Source: Streptomyces sp. WAC05374 (GTDB lineage: Bacteria > Actinomycetota > Actinomycetes > Streptomycetales > Streptomycetaceae). From it: a DNA stretch of 64,000 nucleotides. Where the stretch lies: the NCBI RefSeq assembly GCF_004353505.1, contig NZ_SMNQ01000020.1, positions 1 through 64,000 on the forward strand. Direction: 5' to 3'. Position 1 is the stretch's first letter; every line of letters starts with the position of its first letter. The notes beneath the pieces were generated by a model. It saw only the letters and a program-made list of their open reading frames with translations, was not told the DNA's origin and did not search any database. A program made the position numbers and the translations under genes. Below are positions 33,542 to 41,909 of this stretch, in pieces.

Positions 33542-34084
33542 TCAGCCGGGGAAGCGGAGGTAGGCGGGCGGTACGGCGTCGGTGAGCCACACCCCGTTGG
33601 CGCTGACGTGGAAGACATGGCCGTCGCGGTGCATGGCGGCGGCGTCCACGGACAGCACGACGGGACGGCCGCGCCGGGCGCCGACGCGGGTCGCGGTCTC
33701 GCGGTCGGGTGACAGGTGGACGTGGTGGCGGGCCATGGGCCGCAGGCCCTCGGCGCGGATCGCGGGCAGATTGCTCGCGACGGTGCCGTGGTACAGATAC
33801 GCGGGCGGGACGGCGGGTGGCAGGCCGAGGTCGACGTCGACGGTGTGGCCCTGGTTGGCGCGGATGCGGTCGCCGTCGATCGTGAAGCGCCTTTTGTCGT
33901 TGACGGCGACGACGTGCTCCAGTTCGGCGCGGCTGATCCGGACGCCGTGGTCGGCGGCGGCGCGCAGCAGGTCGTCGATCGCGACCCAGCCGTTCGGGTC
34001 GAGGGCCAGTCCGATCCGCTCGGGCTGGTGGCGCAGGTGCTTCGACAGGTACTTCGACACCCGCACGGTGCGTCGTTCATCCAT
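33542..34084 (-). CDS. kptA: RNA 2-prime-phosphotransferase KptA/Tpt1
   Basis: This 180-residue protein has the Tpt1 order: KYLSKHLRHQPERIGL, then RISRAELEHVVAVNDKRRF, LYHGT, the HHVHLSPD active-site segment and FHVSANGVWLT. Eukaryotic Tpt1 transfers a splice-junction 2-prime phosphate to NAD+; bacterial KptA keeps the activity although bacteria have no matching splicing, so its natural substrate is unclear. ATG 34084 is the start. A cluster of three DnaA boxes lies in the 97 bases between this gene and the MerR gene. Confidence 0.93.
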   Translation of the reverse strand: MDERRTVRVSKYLSKHLRHQPERIGLALDPNGWVAIDDLLRAAADHGVRISRAELEHVVAVNDKRRFTIDGDRIRANQGHTVDVDLGLPPAVPPAYLYHGTVASNLPAIRAEGLRPMARHHVHLSPDRETATRVGARRGRPVVLSVDAAAMHRDGHVFHVSANGVWLTDAVPPAYLRFPG

Positions 34085-34142
34085 GCCGAGAGGGTGTCAG
34101 GCATCACGCCCGGCTTGCCACAGAAATTACGCTGACCAGGTT

Positions 34143-34196
34143 TGATCCACAAACAACTCGGGTTATCCACAGGGGAATTGGTCATTCTGTGGACAA
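34143..34196. other. DnaA-box cluster between kptA and MerR gene
   Basis: Three DnaA boxes in 54 bp: TGATCCACA (34143-34151, one mismatch), TTATCCACA (34163-34171, perfect E. coli form) and TGTGGACAA (34188-34196, the reverse of TTGTCCACA, perfect Streptomyces form). Starts are 20 and 25 bases apart. The third box lies inside the 3-prime end of the MerR gene. Confidence 0.8.
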
Positions 34197-35162
34197 CTCC
34201 CGTGGCTCCCCGGGGCTTTCGTCAACTTTGCTTGACCTGGCATGGTTTGAGGCGAGTGCGTTCAATGTCCGCTCACTCAGCTCCTTTTCGGCCGCCGCCG
34301 CGATGAACGCCGACACGTGCCGCTGCCCAACAAGGCCGCGTACGGCCTCGATCGTCGAAGCCGGCAGGGCCACCCGGGCGGTCTCGGCGCCCTTCGCGGG
34401 CGGGCCGTCGGGCGACAGGTGCTGCTGGAGGTGCCGGGTGGCGAACGTGCGCATGGCGCGCGCCAGTTCGGCGTCCACCGTCTGCTGGGCGAGCGGCCGC
34501 AGCCGCCGCACCAGGGCGGCCGCCTCCGAGGCGTCCGCGTCCGTGGGCGGCCGGTGGCCGAGGTAGCGGGCGAAGACGTGCTCCGTGGTGAACTCCAGGA
34601 AACGGGCGGCAATGTGCTCGACCTGGCCCCGAAGTTCCCTCAGGTGACCGGAGATCGCGAGCAGCGGTACCCCGGCGGCGTACAACTCGGCCGCCACCGC
34701 CAGCTCTTGGGGACTCGGCACGAGGAACTCGTCCTCGCGCCCCGGAATGCGCTCCAGTACGCCGAGCTCTATCGCCTCCTCCACGGCCTCGTCGTCCGGC
34801 GTTCCGCCGAAGGTGGCGTCCAGCTCCGCACGCGTGATCCGGTCCGCCTCCTCGTCCGTCCACGGGCCGTGCACCTCGGCGACCAGGCCCAGGACGCCGC
34901 CCAGGCCCCGCCCGGCGTCCCACGCCTCCAGCAGTTCCTTGATGGACGCCAGCGTGTAGCCCCGGTCCAGGAGGTCGGCTATCTGCCGCAGCCGGGCGAG
35001 ATGGGCGTCGCCGTACACATTGGACCGGCCGCGCCGCTCCGGCCTGGGCAGCAGCCCCCGGTCCTGGTAGGCGCGGATGGTCCGGACCGTGGCGCCGCTC
35101 AGGTGCGCCAGGTCCTCGATCCGGTACTCGGCCACCGCTGTCCGTGACGCCCGCTCGTCCAC
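34182..35162 (-). CDS. MerR family transcriptional regulator
   Basis: This 326-residue protein has a MerR winged helix (YRIEDLAHLSGATVRTIRAYQ, then RSNVYGDAHLARLRQIADLLDRGYTL), followed by a long helical region not seen in short metal-type MerR proteins and without a cysteine cluster. It may bind an organic ligand or be constitutively shaped by protein contacts. The start is GTG 35162 with GGGGAG upstream. The C-terminal codons run into the DnaA-box cluster, so the box sequence also encodes the end of the protein. Targets are unknown. Confidence 0.87.
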   Translation of the reverse strand: MDERASRTAVAEYRIEDLAHLSGATVRTIRAYQDRGLLPRPERRGRSNVYGDAHLARLRQIADLLDRGYTLASIKELLEAWDAGRGLGGVLGLVAEVHGPWTDEEADRITRAELDATFGGTPDDEAVEEAIELGVLERIPGREDEFLVPSPQELAVAAELYAAGVPLLAISGHLRELRGQVEHIAARFLEFTTEHVFARYLGHRPPTDADASEAAALVRRLRPLAQQTVDAELARAMRTFATRHLQQHLSPDGPPAKGAETARVALPASTIEAVRGLVGQRHVSAFIAAAAEKELSERTLNALASNHARSSKVDESPGEPRELSTE

Positions 35163-35230
35163 ACCCGCTCCCCGCTACCCCGAAGCCGTCCGCTCACCGC
35201 CCTGCGAGGGATGGTACGGCCGGGCGGCGG

Positions 35231-36997
35231 TCACAGCCGCGCCTCCAGCCTGGCGAGCGCCCGCAGGGCCCCCGGCGCCAGCCTGGACAGCAGCCGGGCG
35301 CCATGGGCCTCCGGTGTCACCGGCACCACCGCCTCATTGCGGACGACGGCCCGCAGGATCGCGTCGGCGACCTTCTCCGGGGGGTAGTTGCGCAGCCCGT
35401 ACAGGCGGGCGGTCTTCTTCTGCCGGCGCTTCTCCTCCTCCTCGGACACCCCGGCGAAGCGGGCGGTGGCGGTGATGTTGGTGTTCACGATGCCGGGGCA
35501 CACGGCGGTCACCCCAATGTCCCGGCCGGCCAGCTCGGCGCGCAGGCACTCGCTGAGCATCAGCACCGCCGCCTTGGAGGTGCCGTACGCGGGCAGCATG
35601 CGGGAGGGCTGGAACGCGGCGGCGGACGCTGTGTTGACGATGTGGCCGCCCTGGCCGCGCTCGGCCATCTGCCGGCCGAAGATCCGGCAGCCGTGGATGA
35701 CGCCCCACAGATTGACGTCGAGGACCTTGCGCCAGTCCTCGCTCGTCGTGTCGAGGAAGGCACCGGACAGCCCGATCCCGGCGTTGTTCACCAGCACGTC
35801 CACCGTGCCGTACTCGGCGGCGACCTTCTCGGCGAGTTTCTCCATGGCCCGCTCGTCGCTGACGTCCACTTCCTCGCCCCAGGCGTCCGGCGCGCCGACC
35901 AGCCGCGCCATCTCCGCCGTCCGGGCCGCGCCCTCCGCGTCCCGGTCCACCGCCACCACCCGCGCCCCCGCCTCGGCGAACGCGAACGCCGTGGCCCGCC
36001 CGATACCGCTGGCCGCGCCCGTGACCAGCACGAGCTGCCCGCCGAACCGGTCCGCGTACCGCCGCCCCGTGGCGACCGGCGCGGGCACCTCGCCGCCCCG
36101 GTCCTCGTGCGCCGTCACGAACTCGGAGATCCACGCGGCGAGCTGGTCCGGCCGGGTGCGCGGCACCCAGTGCTTGGCCGGCAGCGTACGGCGCACCAGC
36201 CGCGGGGCCCACGTCCCCAGCTCGTCGTACAGCCGCTGCGACAGGAAGACGTCACCGGTGGGCGTGATGAGCTGCACGGGCGCGTGGGCGTACGCGTCGG
36301 GGCGGGGGCGCCGCAGCCGCGCCCGGACGTTGTCCCGGTAGAGCCAGGCGCCGTGCGCCGCGTCGGACGGCAGCGACGCGGTCGGGTAGCCGTCGTCCGG
36401 CACCTTCTCGACGCGCCGCATGAGCCCCGGCCACCGCTTGCCGAGCGGACCACGCCAGGCCAGTTCGGGCAGGACGGGCGTGTGCAGCAGGTACACGTAC
36501 CAGGACTTGGCGCCCTGGCCCAGCAACTGGCCCACCCGGCGGGGGGTCGGCCGGGTCATACGCTGCTTGATCCAGTGACCGAAGTGGTCCAGGGAGGGCC
36601 CGGACAGCGAGGTGAAGGACGCGATCCGCCCCTCGGTGCGCGCGACCGTCACGAACTCCCACGCCTGCACCGAACCCCAGTCGTGCCCGACCAGGTGCAC
36701 CGGCCTGTCCGGGCTGACCGCGTCCACCACGGCCAGGAAGTCGTCCGTCAGCTTCTCCAGCGTGAACCCGCCGCGCAGCGGCTTCGGCGCCGTCGACCGG
36801 CCGTGCCCGCGCACGTCGTACAGCACCACGTGGAAGTGCTCGGCGAGCCGGACGGCGACCCGGGACCACACCTCCTTGGAGTCCGGGTAGCCGTGGACCA
36901 GCACGACCGTCGGCCGGTCGGCGTCCCCCAGTTCCGCGACGCACAGCTCGATCCCGCCCGTACGGACCCAGCGCTCCCGCGCGTCCAGCGAGGCCAT
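35231..36997 (-). CDS. alpha/beta hydrolase - short-chain dehydrogenase fusion
   Basis: This 588-residue protein joins two enzymes. Residues 1-300 are an epoxide-hydrolase-like alpha/beta hydrolase: HGYPDS oxyanion loop near 35, nucleophile Asp106 in GHDWGS, late catalytic His in AKHWVP. Residues 310-588 are a classical SDR: GAASGIG near 325, NNAGIG, then YGTSK with the catalytic Tyr and Lys near 470. A coupled epoxide or ester hydrolysis and alcohol oxidation is plausible; the substrate is unknown. ATG 36997 has GGAGGG at seven bases and overlaps the upstream stop in TGATG, so it is translationally coupled to the M24-like gene. Confidence 0.9.
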   Translation of the reverse strand: MASLDARERWVRTGGIELCVAELGDADRPTVVLVHGYPDSKEVWSRVAVRLAEHFHVVLYDVRGHGRSTAPKPLRGGFTLEKLTDDFLAVVDAVSPDRPVHLVGHDWGSVQAWEFVTVARTEGRIASFTSLSGPSLDHFGHWIKQRMTRPTPRRVGQLLGQGAKSWYVYLLHTPVLPELAWRGPLGKRWPGLMRRVEKVPDDGYPTASLPSDAAHGAWLYRDNVRARLRRPRPDAYAHAPVQLITPTGDVFLSQRLYDELGTWAPRLVRRTLPAKHWVPRTRPDQLAAWISEFVTAHEDRGGEVPAPVATGRRYADRFGGQLVLVTGAASGIGRATAFAFAEAGARVVAVDRDAEGAARTAEMARLVGAPDAWGEEVDVSDERAMEKLAEKVAAEYGTVDVLVNNAGIGLSGAFLDTTSEDWRKVLDVNLWGVIHGCRIFGRQMAERGQGGHIVNTASAAAFQPSRMLPAYGTSKAAVLMLSECLRAELAGRDIGVTAVCPGIVNTNITATARFAGVSEEEEKRRQKKTARLYGLRNYPPEKVADAILRAVVRNEAVVPVTPEAHGARLLSRLAPGALRALARLEARL

Positions 36998-37758
36998 CAC
37001 ACACCCTCCGTCCAGCGCCGCACGTGCGGCAGATCGTCGTCCAGCCAGAAGGCGCTCTCCTCGGGGTCCCGCGCATCGGTCACCACCAAGAGCTCCTCGA
37101 ACGTCGCTCCCGTACCCCGGAAGCCGAGGTGCGGTCCGACCGCCCACACGCCGGGGCGCGGGGGACGGCCGGAGAACCCGTACGGCGGCCACAGCGGCGA
37201 GCGGCGGCGGTCCCGGACGCGGCCGGCCTCGCGGGCGATCGCGCCGAAGGGGCGGGCCCGGTGCCGGCCGGCGTACCCCTGCCGCACCGTCAGCCGGTCC
37301 ACGTCCTGGTGGATCTCCCGCAGCGGCCGCCGCTCCCGCACCTCGCGCAGGATCAGCTCCCGGTGCTCGCGCAGATCGGCGAGGAGCCTGTCGTGGACGG
37401 GATCCAGGCCGAGGCAGCCCGAGTACACCGCATCGGCGACATGGCCCCGGTACACGGGCGCCACGTGGAGGATGAACGGCATCCCCCGCTCCAGCCGCCG
37501 GCCCGTCGGGAAGAACCGCAACGGTGTCCGGACCCTCGCGAACGCCGTACGGTCGCCGAACCAGGCCAACGGCGGGCGGAAGCGGTCCCGCACGCCGTGC
37601 CGGCGCAGCCAGTCGTGCTGCATCCGGGCCGCCCCGCGCTCCGTCACCCCGGGTCCGAGCTGCGCGGCCACCGCCTCCGCGCACGCGTACGCCAGGCGCT
37701 GCGCCTGTCTCAACCCCCGCAGCTCCGCGCCGCGTTCGCCTGCCACCAACGACGTCAT
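36997..37758 (-). CDS. M24 (Xaa-Pro aminopeptidase-like) family protein
   Basis: This 253-residue protein looks like a shortened pita-bread metallopeptidase domain: RLAYACAEAVAAQLGPGVTERG resembles the first helix of M24 proteins, and ILHVAPVYRGHVADA, FGAIAREAGR and VWAVGPHLGFRGTGATFEE recur in actinobacterial homologues. The classical five metal ligands are not all obvious, so peptidase activity is doubtful. It is coupled by TGATG to the hydrolase-SDR gene, suggesting a shared pathway. ATG 37758 is the start. Confidence 0.65.
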   Translation of the reverse strand: MTSLVAGERGAELRGLRQAQRLAYACAEAVAAQLGPGVTERGAARMQHDWLRRHGVRDRFRPPLAWFGDRTAFARVRTPLRFFPTGRRLERGMPFILHVAPVYRGHVADAVYSGCLGLDPVHDRLLADLREHRELILREVRERRPLREIHQDVDRLTVRQGYAGRHRARPFGAIAREAGRVRDRRRSPLWPPYGFSGRPPRPGVWAVGPHLGFRGTGATFEELLVVTDARDPEESAFWLDDDLPHVRRWTEGV

Positions 37759-37964
37759 GCCACCCGTCCGTCCCGTGTGCGGTATGCGCTACGCGTCCGT
37801 AACGTGACACTGATGAATGTGACAATGTCCGGCGGCGGCGTCAAGGGTCGTGCAGCGCCTGGGGAAAACCCCGACTGAGGTGCCAGGCCCCCTACGGGCA
37901 CGTACGCCTGGAGTCGGACACCGATCCAGCCGCCTGGTCTGACGCCCGGTGTGGCCTGGGCCAC

Positions 37965-37970
37965 TACCGT
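37965..37970 (+). promoter_or_regulatory. -10 element of ABC transporter operon
   Basis: TACCGT ends six bases before the GTG at 37977, giving a leaderless mRNA for the four-gene ABC operon. Confidence 0.55.
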
Positions 37971-37976
37971 CGAAGC

Positions 37977-38966
37977 GTGACTGTGATCGCGACCGAAAGC
38001 CTCAGCAAGCGGTTCCCCCGGGTGACCGCTCTCGACCGGCTCTCCCTGGACATCGGGCCCGGTGTGACCGGACTGGTGGGTGCCAACGGAGCCGGCAAGT
38101 CCACCATGATCAAGATTCTGCTGGGCCTGTCCCCCGCCACCGAGGGCCGCGCCGAGGTCCTCGGCCTCGACGTCGCCACCAGTGGTGCCGCCATCCGCGA
38201 GCGGGTCGGCTACATGCCCGAGCACGACTGCCTGCCGCCCGACGTCTCGGCCACCGAGTTCGTCGTCCACATGGCGCGCATGTCCGGCCTGCCGCCCACC
38301 GCCGCACGCGAGCGCACCGCCGACACCCTGCGCCACGTCGGCCTGTACGAGGAGCGCTACCGCCCCATCGGCGGCTACTCGACCGGCATGAAGCAGCGCG
38401 TGAAGCTCGCGCAGGCCCTGGTGCACGACCCGAAGCTGGTCCTCCTCGACGAGCCGACCAACGGGCTCGACCCGGTCGGCCGCGACGAGATGCTGGGCCT
38501 GATCCGCCGCGTGTACACGGACTTCGGCATCTCGGTCCTGGTCACCTCCCACCTGCTGGGCGAGCTCGAGCGGACCTGCGACCACGTCGTCGTCATCGAC
38601 GGCGGCAAGCTGCTGCGCTCCAGCTCCACCAGCGACTTCACCCAGCTCACGGCCACCCTCGCCGTCGAGGTCACCGACACCGACGAGCACCCCGACGGCA
38701 CGGCGGCCGTCCGCGAGGCGCTCACGGCGGCCGGGGTCACGCTCCACGCGCGCGTGGAGGACGGCCTGCCGGGCGCGGGCCACATCCTGCTGCTGGAGGC
38801 GACCGGCGAGGAGACGTACGACATCGTGCGCGACACCGTCGCCCGCCTCGGCCTCGGCCTCGTCCGGATGGAACAGCGCCGCCACCACATCGCCGAGGTC
38901 TTCCGGCCGGGCACGGAAGCGGCACCCGCGGCGGACCAGGCCACGACGGAGGTAACGGCCCGATGA
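37977..38966 (+). CDS. ABC transporter ATP-binding protein (first pair)
   Basis: This 329-residue ATPase has Walker A GANGAGKST near 40, Q-loop YMPEHD, signature YSTGMKQRVKLA, Walker B LVLLDEPTNGLDP and switch His in TSHLLGE. It has a C-terminal extension typical of ABC-2 exporters. It should energise export through the membrane protein encoded next, whose ATG overlaps its stop (ATGA, 38963-38966). The cargo is unknown; candidates are a lipid, peptide or antibiotic. The start is GTG 37977. Confidence 0.93.
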   Translation: MTVIATESLSKRFPRVTALDRLSLDIGPGVTGLVGANGAGKSTMIKILLGLSPATEGRAEVLGLDVATSGAAIRERVGYMPEHDCLPPDVSATEFVVHMARMSGLPPTAARERTADTLRHVGLYEERYRPIGGYSTGMKQRVKLAQALVHDPKLVLLDEPTNGLDPVGRDEMLGLIRRVYTDFGISVLVTSHLLGELERTCDHVVVIDGGKLLRSSSTSDFTQLTATLAVEVTDTDEHPDGTAAVREALTAAGVTLHARVEDGLPGAGHILLLEATGEETYDIVRDTVARLGLGLVRMEQRRHHIAEVFRPGTEAAPAADQATTEVTAR

Positions 38967-39865
38967 CCACCGAGCCCCAGACCCACACCCCGGCCCAGAC
39001 CCGGATCCACAACATCGGCTACCGCGACTACGCGGGGCCCCGCCTCGGTCGCTCCTACGCCCGCCGCTCGCTGTTCTCGCAGTCGCTGCGCGGCGCGTAC
39101 GGGCTGGGCCGCAGCGCCAAGTCCAAGGTGCTGCCGATGATCCTGTTCGCGGTGATGTGCATCCCCGCGCTGGTCGTCGTCGCGGTCGCCGTGGCCACCA
39201 AGCTGGAGGACCTGCCGCTGGACTACACGCGGTACGCGATCTTCACGCAGGCCGTCATCGGGCTGTACCTGGCCGCGCAGGCCCCGCAGTCGGTCTCGCG
39301 CGACCTGCGCTTCAAGACGGTGCCGCTGTACTTCTCCCGCCCCATCGAGCGCGTCGACTACGTCCTCGCCAAGTACGGCGCCATGGCGTCGGCGCTGTTC
39401 GTCCTGACCGCCTCGCCGCTGCTCATCCTCTACATCGGGTCCCTGCTGGCGAAGATGGACTTCGCCGACCAGACACGGGGATTCGCCCAGGGACTGGTCT
39501 CCGTGGCTCTGCTCTCGCTCCTCTTCGGCGGCATCGGCCTCGTCATGGCCGCGCTCACCCCGCGCCGGGGCTTCGGCGTCGCCGCCGTGATCGCCGTCCT
39601 CACGATCACGTACGGCGCCGTCACCACCCTCCAGGCCATCGCCTGGAGCACCGACTCCCTGGGGGCGGTGCAGTGGCTCGGCCTGTTCTCGCCGATCACC
39701 CTCATCGACGGCGTACAGACCGCCTTCCTGGGCGCCACGTCGTCCTTCCCCGCCGAGGCGGGCCCGGACGCCGGGGTGGGCGCGGTCTACCTGCTGGTCG
39801 TCCTCGCGCTCATCGCGGGCTCCTACGCCGTACTGATGCGCCGCTACCGAAAGGTCGGGCTGTGA
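38963..39865 (+). CDS. ABC-2 type permease (first pair)
   Basis: This 300-residue membrane protein has a 55-residue cytoplasmic N-terminus (with HNIGYRDYAGPRLG) and six transmembrane helices; the sequence SVSRDLRFKTVPLYFSRPI between helices 2 and 3 is a typical ABC-2 coupling region. It overlaps the ATPase gene by four bases and has GGAGG ten bases upstream. A second pair follows 49 bases downstream. Confidence 0.9.
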   Translation: MTTEPQTHTPAQTRIHNIGYRDYAGPRLGRSYARRSLFSQSLRGAYGLGRSAKSKVLPMILFAVMCIPALVVVAVAVATKLEDLPLDYTRYAIFTQAVIGLYLAAQAPQSVSRDLRFKTVPLYFSRPIERVDYVLAKYGAMASALFVLTASPLLILYIGSLLAKMDFADQTRGFAQGLVSVALLSLLFGGIGLVMAALTPRRGFGVAAVIAVLTITYGAVTTLQAIAWSTDSLGAVQWLGLFSPITLIDGVQTAFLGATSSFPAEAGPDAGVGAVYLLVVLALIAGSYAVLMRRYRKVGL

Positions 39866-39914
39866 CCGCCCTCCCGTCGCCCACCACCAGCCTCCTAAGG
39901 AACGGGCCGCGCCC

Positions 39915-40826
39915 ATGAGCACTCTTTCCATCGACCACGTCTCGCGGTGGTTCGGGAACGTCGTGGCCGTCAACGACGTCACCATGACCATCGGCCCCGG
40001 TGTGACCGGACTGCTCGGGCCCAACGGCGCGGGCAAGTCCACCCTGATCAACATGATGGGCGGCTTCCTCGCCCCCTCGACCGGTGCCGTGACCCTCGAC
40101 GGGGAGCAGATCTGGCGCAACGAGTCCGTCTACCGGCGGATCGGCGTCGTGCCGGAGCGCGAGGCCATGTACGACTTCCTCACCGGCCGCGAATTCGTCG
40201 TCGCCAACGCCGAGTTGCACGGGCTGGGCGCGGCGGAGGCGCAACGGGCGCTGGCCACCGTGGAGATGGAGTACGCCCAGGACCGCAAGATCGCCACGTA
40301 CAGCAAGGGCATGCGGCAGCGCGTGAAGATGGCGTCCGCCCTCGTCCACGAGCCGTCCGTGCTGCTGCTGGACGAGCCGTTCAACGGCATGGACCCGCGC
40401 CAGCGCATGCAGCTCATGGACCTGCTGCGGCGGATGGGCCGGGAGGGCCGTACCGTCCTGTTCTCCTCGCACATCCTGGAGGAGGTCGAGCAGCTCGCCT
40501 CGCACATCGAGGTGATCGTGGCGGGGCGGCACGCGGCGAGCGGCGACTTCCGGCGCATCCGGCGCCTGATGACCGACCGGCCGCACCGCTACCTCGTACG
40601 CTCCAGCGACGACCGCGCGCTGGCGGCCGCCCTGATCGCCGACCCCTCGACGGCCGGCATCGAGGTGGACGTGACCGAGGGGGCGCTGCGCATCCAGGCG
40701 GTGGACTTCGGGCGCTTCACCGAGCTGCTGCCGAAGGTGGCCCGCGAGCACTCCATCCGGCTGCTGACGGTCTCGCCCTCGGACGAGTCCCTGGAGTCGG
40801 TCTTCTCGTACCTCGTCGCGGCCTGA
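39915..40826 (+). CDS. ABC transporter ATP-binding protein (second pair)
   Basis: This 303-residue ATPase has Walker A GPNGAGKST, Q-loop VVPEREA, signature YSKGMRQRVKMA, Walker B LLLDEPFNGMDP and switch His SSHILEE. It is clearly homologous to the first ATPase (both share IGPGVTGL), so the block probably arose by duplication. It is in one operon with its permease, 16 bases downstream. Confidence 0.93.
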   Translation: MSTLSIDHVSRWFGNVVAVNDVTMTIGPGVTGLLGPNGAGKSTLINMMGGFLAPSTGAVTLDGEQIWRNESVYRRIGVVPEREAMYDFLTGREFVVANAELHGLGAAEAQRALATVEMEYAQDRKIATYSKGMRQRVKMASALVHEPSVLLLDEPFNGMDPRQRMQLMDLLRRMGREGRTVLFSSHILEEVEQLASHIEVIVAGRHAASGDFRRIRRLMTDRPHRYLVRSSDDRALAAALIADPSTAGIEVDVTEGALRIQAVDFGRFTELLPKVAREHSIRLLTVSPSDESLESVFSYLVAA

Positions 40827-40842
40827 AGGGAGCCTCACGACC

Positions 40843-41562
40843 ATGTACAACCCCACAGTCGCCCGGCTCACCTACAAGGCCCTGCTCGGCCGCCGCCGGG
40901 CCGCGATCCTCTTCGTCCTGCCCGGCCTGCTGCTGCTGATCGCGGCCGCCGTCCGGGGATTCAACGGCGCCGACGACCAGATCGCCGCCGACGTCCTCGG
41001 CGGGTTCGCGCTCGCCACGATGGTGCCGCTGATCGGCGTGATCGCCGGAACGGGCGCGATCGGGCCGGAGATCGACGACGGCTCCATCGTCTACCTGCTC
41101 GCCAAGCCGGTGAAGCGGCCGTCGATCATCTTCACCAAACTGATCGTGGCCATCGCCGTGACCATGGTGTTCTCCGCCGTCCCCACCTTCCTGGCGGGGT
41201 ACATCCTCAACGGCAACGGACAGCAGGTGGCGGTCGCCTACACCGTCGCCGCGCTGGTCGCCTCCATCGCCTACAGCGCGCTGTTCCTGCTGCTCGGTAC
41301 GGTCAGCCGGCACGCGGTCGTCATCGGGCTCGTGTACGCGCTGGTGTGGGAGGCCCTGTTCGGCACCCTCATCGAGGGCGCCAAGACGCTGAGCGTCCAG
41401 CAGTGGGCGCTGGCCGTCGCCGAGAAGGTCACCGGCGACGGGCTGATCGCCTCGGACGTGGGCCTGCCGGTCGCGGTGGCGCTGCTGGCGGGGGTGACCG
41501 TCGCGGCGACCTGGTACGCCGGTCAGAAGCTGCGGACGCTGACCCTGGCGGGCGACGAGTAG
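40843..41562 (+). CDS. ABC-2 type permease (second pair)
   Basis: This 239-residue protein has six hydrophobic helices and the conserved EIDDGSIVYLLAKPVKRPSI coupling segment after helix 2. It is shorter than the first permease because the long N-terminal tail is missing. It is the last gene of the four-gene operon, which ends at the terminator 41581-41614. The two pairs may assemble as a heteromeric exporter. Confidence 0.9.
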   Translation: MYNPTVARLTYKALLGRRRAAILFVLPGLLLLIAAAVRGFNGADDQIAADVLGGFALATMVPLIGVIAGTGAIGPEIDDGSIVYLLAKPVKRPSIIFTKLIVAIAVTMVFSAVPTFLAGYILNGNGQQVAVAYTVAALVASIAYSALFLLLGTVSRHAVVIGLVYALVWEALFGTLIEGAKTLSVQQWALAVAEKVTGDGLIASDVGLPVAVALLAGVTVAATWYAGQKLRTLTLAGDE

Positions 41563-41580
41563 GCGGTCCGTACGGCACAC

Positions 41581-41614
41581 GAAAGGCCCTCCACGCACGC
41601 GTGCAGGGCCTTTC
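41581..41614 (+). terminator. terminator of ABC operon
   Basis: GAAAGGCCCT (41581-41590) and AGGGCCTTTC (41605-41614) form a perfect 10-bp stem; the loop itself contains the palindrome GCACGCGTGC. Confidence 0.9.
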
Positions 41615-41675
41615 GGCCTTCCTCACACCGTTCCGACGGACCGGTGGGCACACTTGGCGTACGGAGGAGGCAACC

Positions 41676-41909
41676 ATGGCCGCTGACCCCGACGACCCGT
41701 GGGACGACGTCGAGCTGGACGACGACTTCATACGCTCCGCCGGGACCACCGAGCCGTCCGCCCGGGCCCGGATGCTCGCCGCCCGGTGGCGCGGCCGGCC
41801 GCCCGAGCCGCAGCCCTGGCGCTCCGACGAGCCGCCGGCCGGCTGGTTCTTCAGCCGCGCCCGCCGCGAGCACCGGCGCGGGTGGCGCCGCCGCAAGGAC
41901 CGGGACTAG
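41676..41909 (+). CDS. small hypothetical protein, acidic then basic
   Basis: This 77-residue protein has an acidic N-terminus (DPDDPWDDVELDDDF) and a strongly Arg-rich C-terminus ([17 protein letters not shown]), with no membrane segment. A strong GGAGGAGG precedes ATG 41676. I do not recognise a function; the charge-split design suggests binding to nucleic acid or to an acidic partner. Its TAG overlaps the TAG of the convergent MFS gene in the shared tetranucleotide CTAG (41906-41909). Confidence 0.75.
   Translation: MAADPDDPWDDVELDDDFIRSAGTTEPSARARMLAARWRGRPPEPQPWRSDEPPAGWFFSRARREHRRGWRRRKDRD

Noticed and set aside
31692-33590. A 632-codon minus-strand frame extending the HAD gene upstream
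   Set aside because: The upstream 340 codons are the antisense shadow of the well-supported LLM oxidoreductase; HAD motif I starts only 24 residues after ATG 32561.
35144-37807. An 887-codon plus-strand frame opposite the hydrolase-SDR and M24-like genes
   Set aside because: No domain motifs and a typical high-GC antisense composition; the minus-strand genes have clear catalytic motifs.
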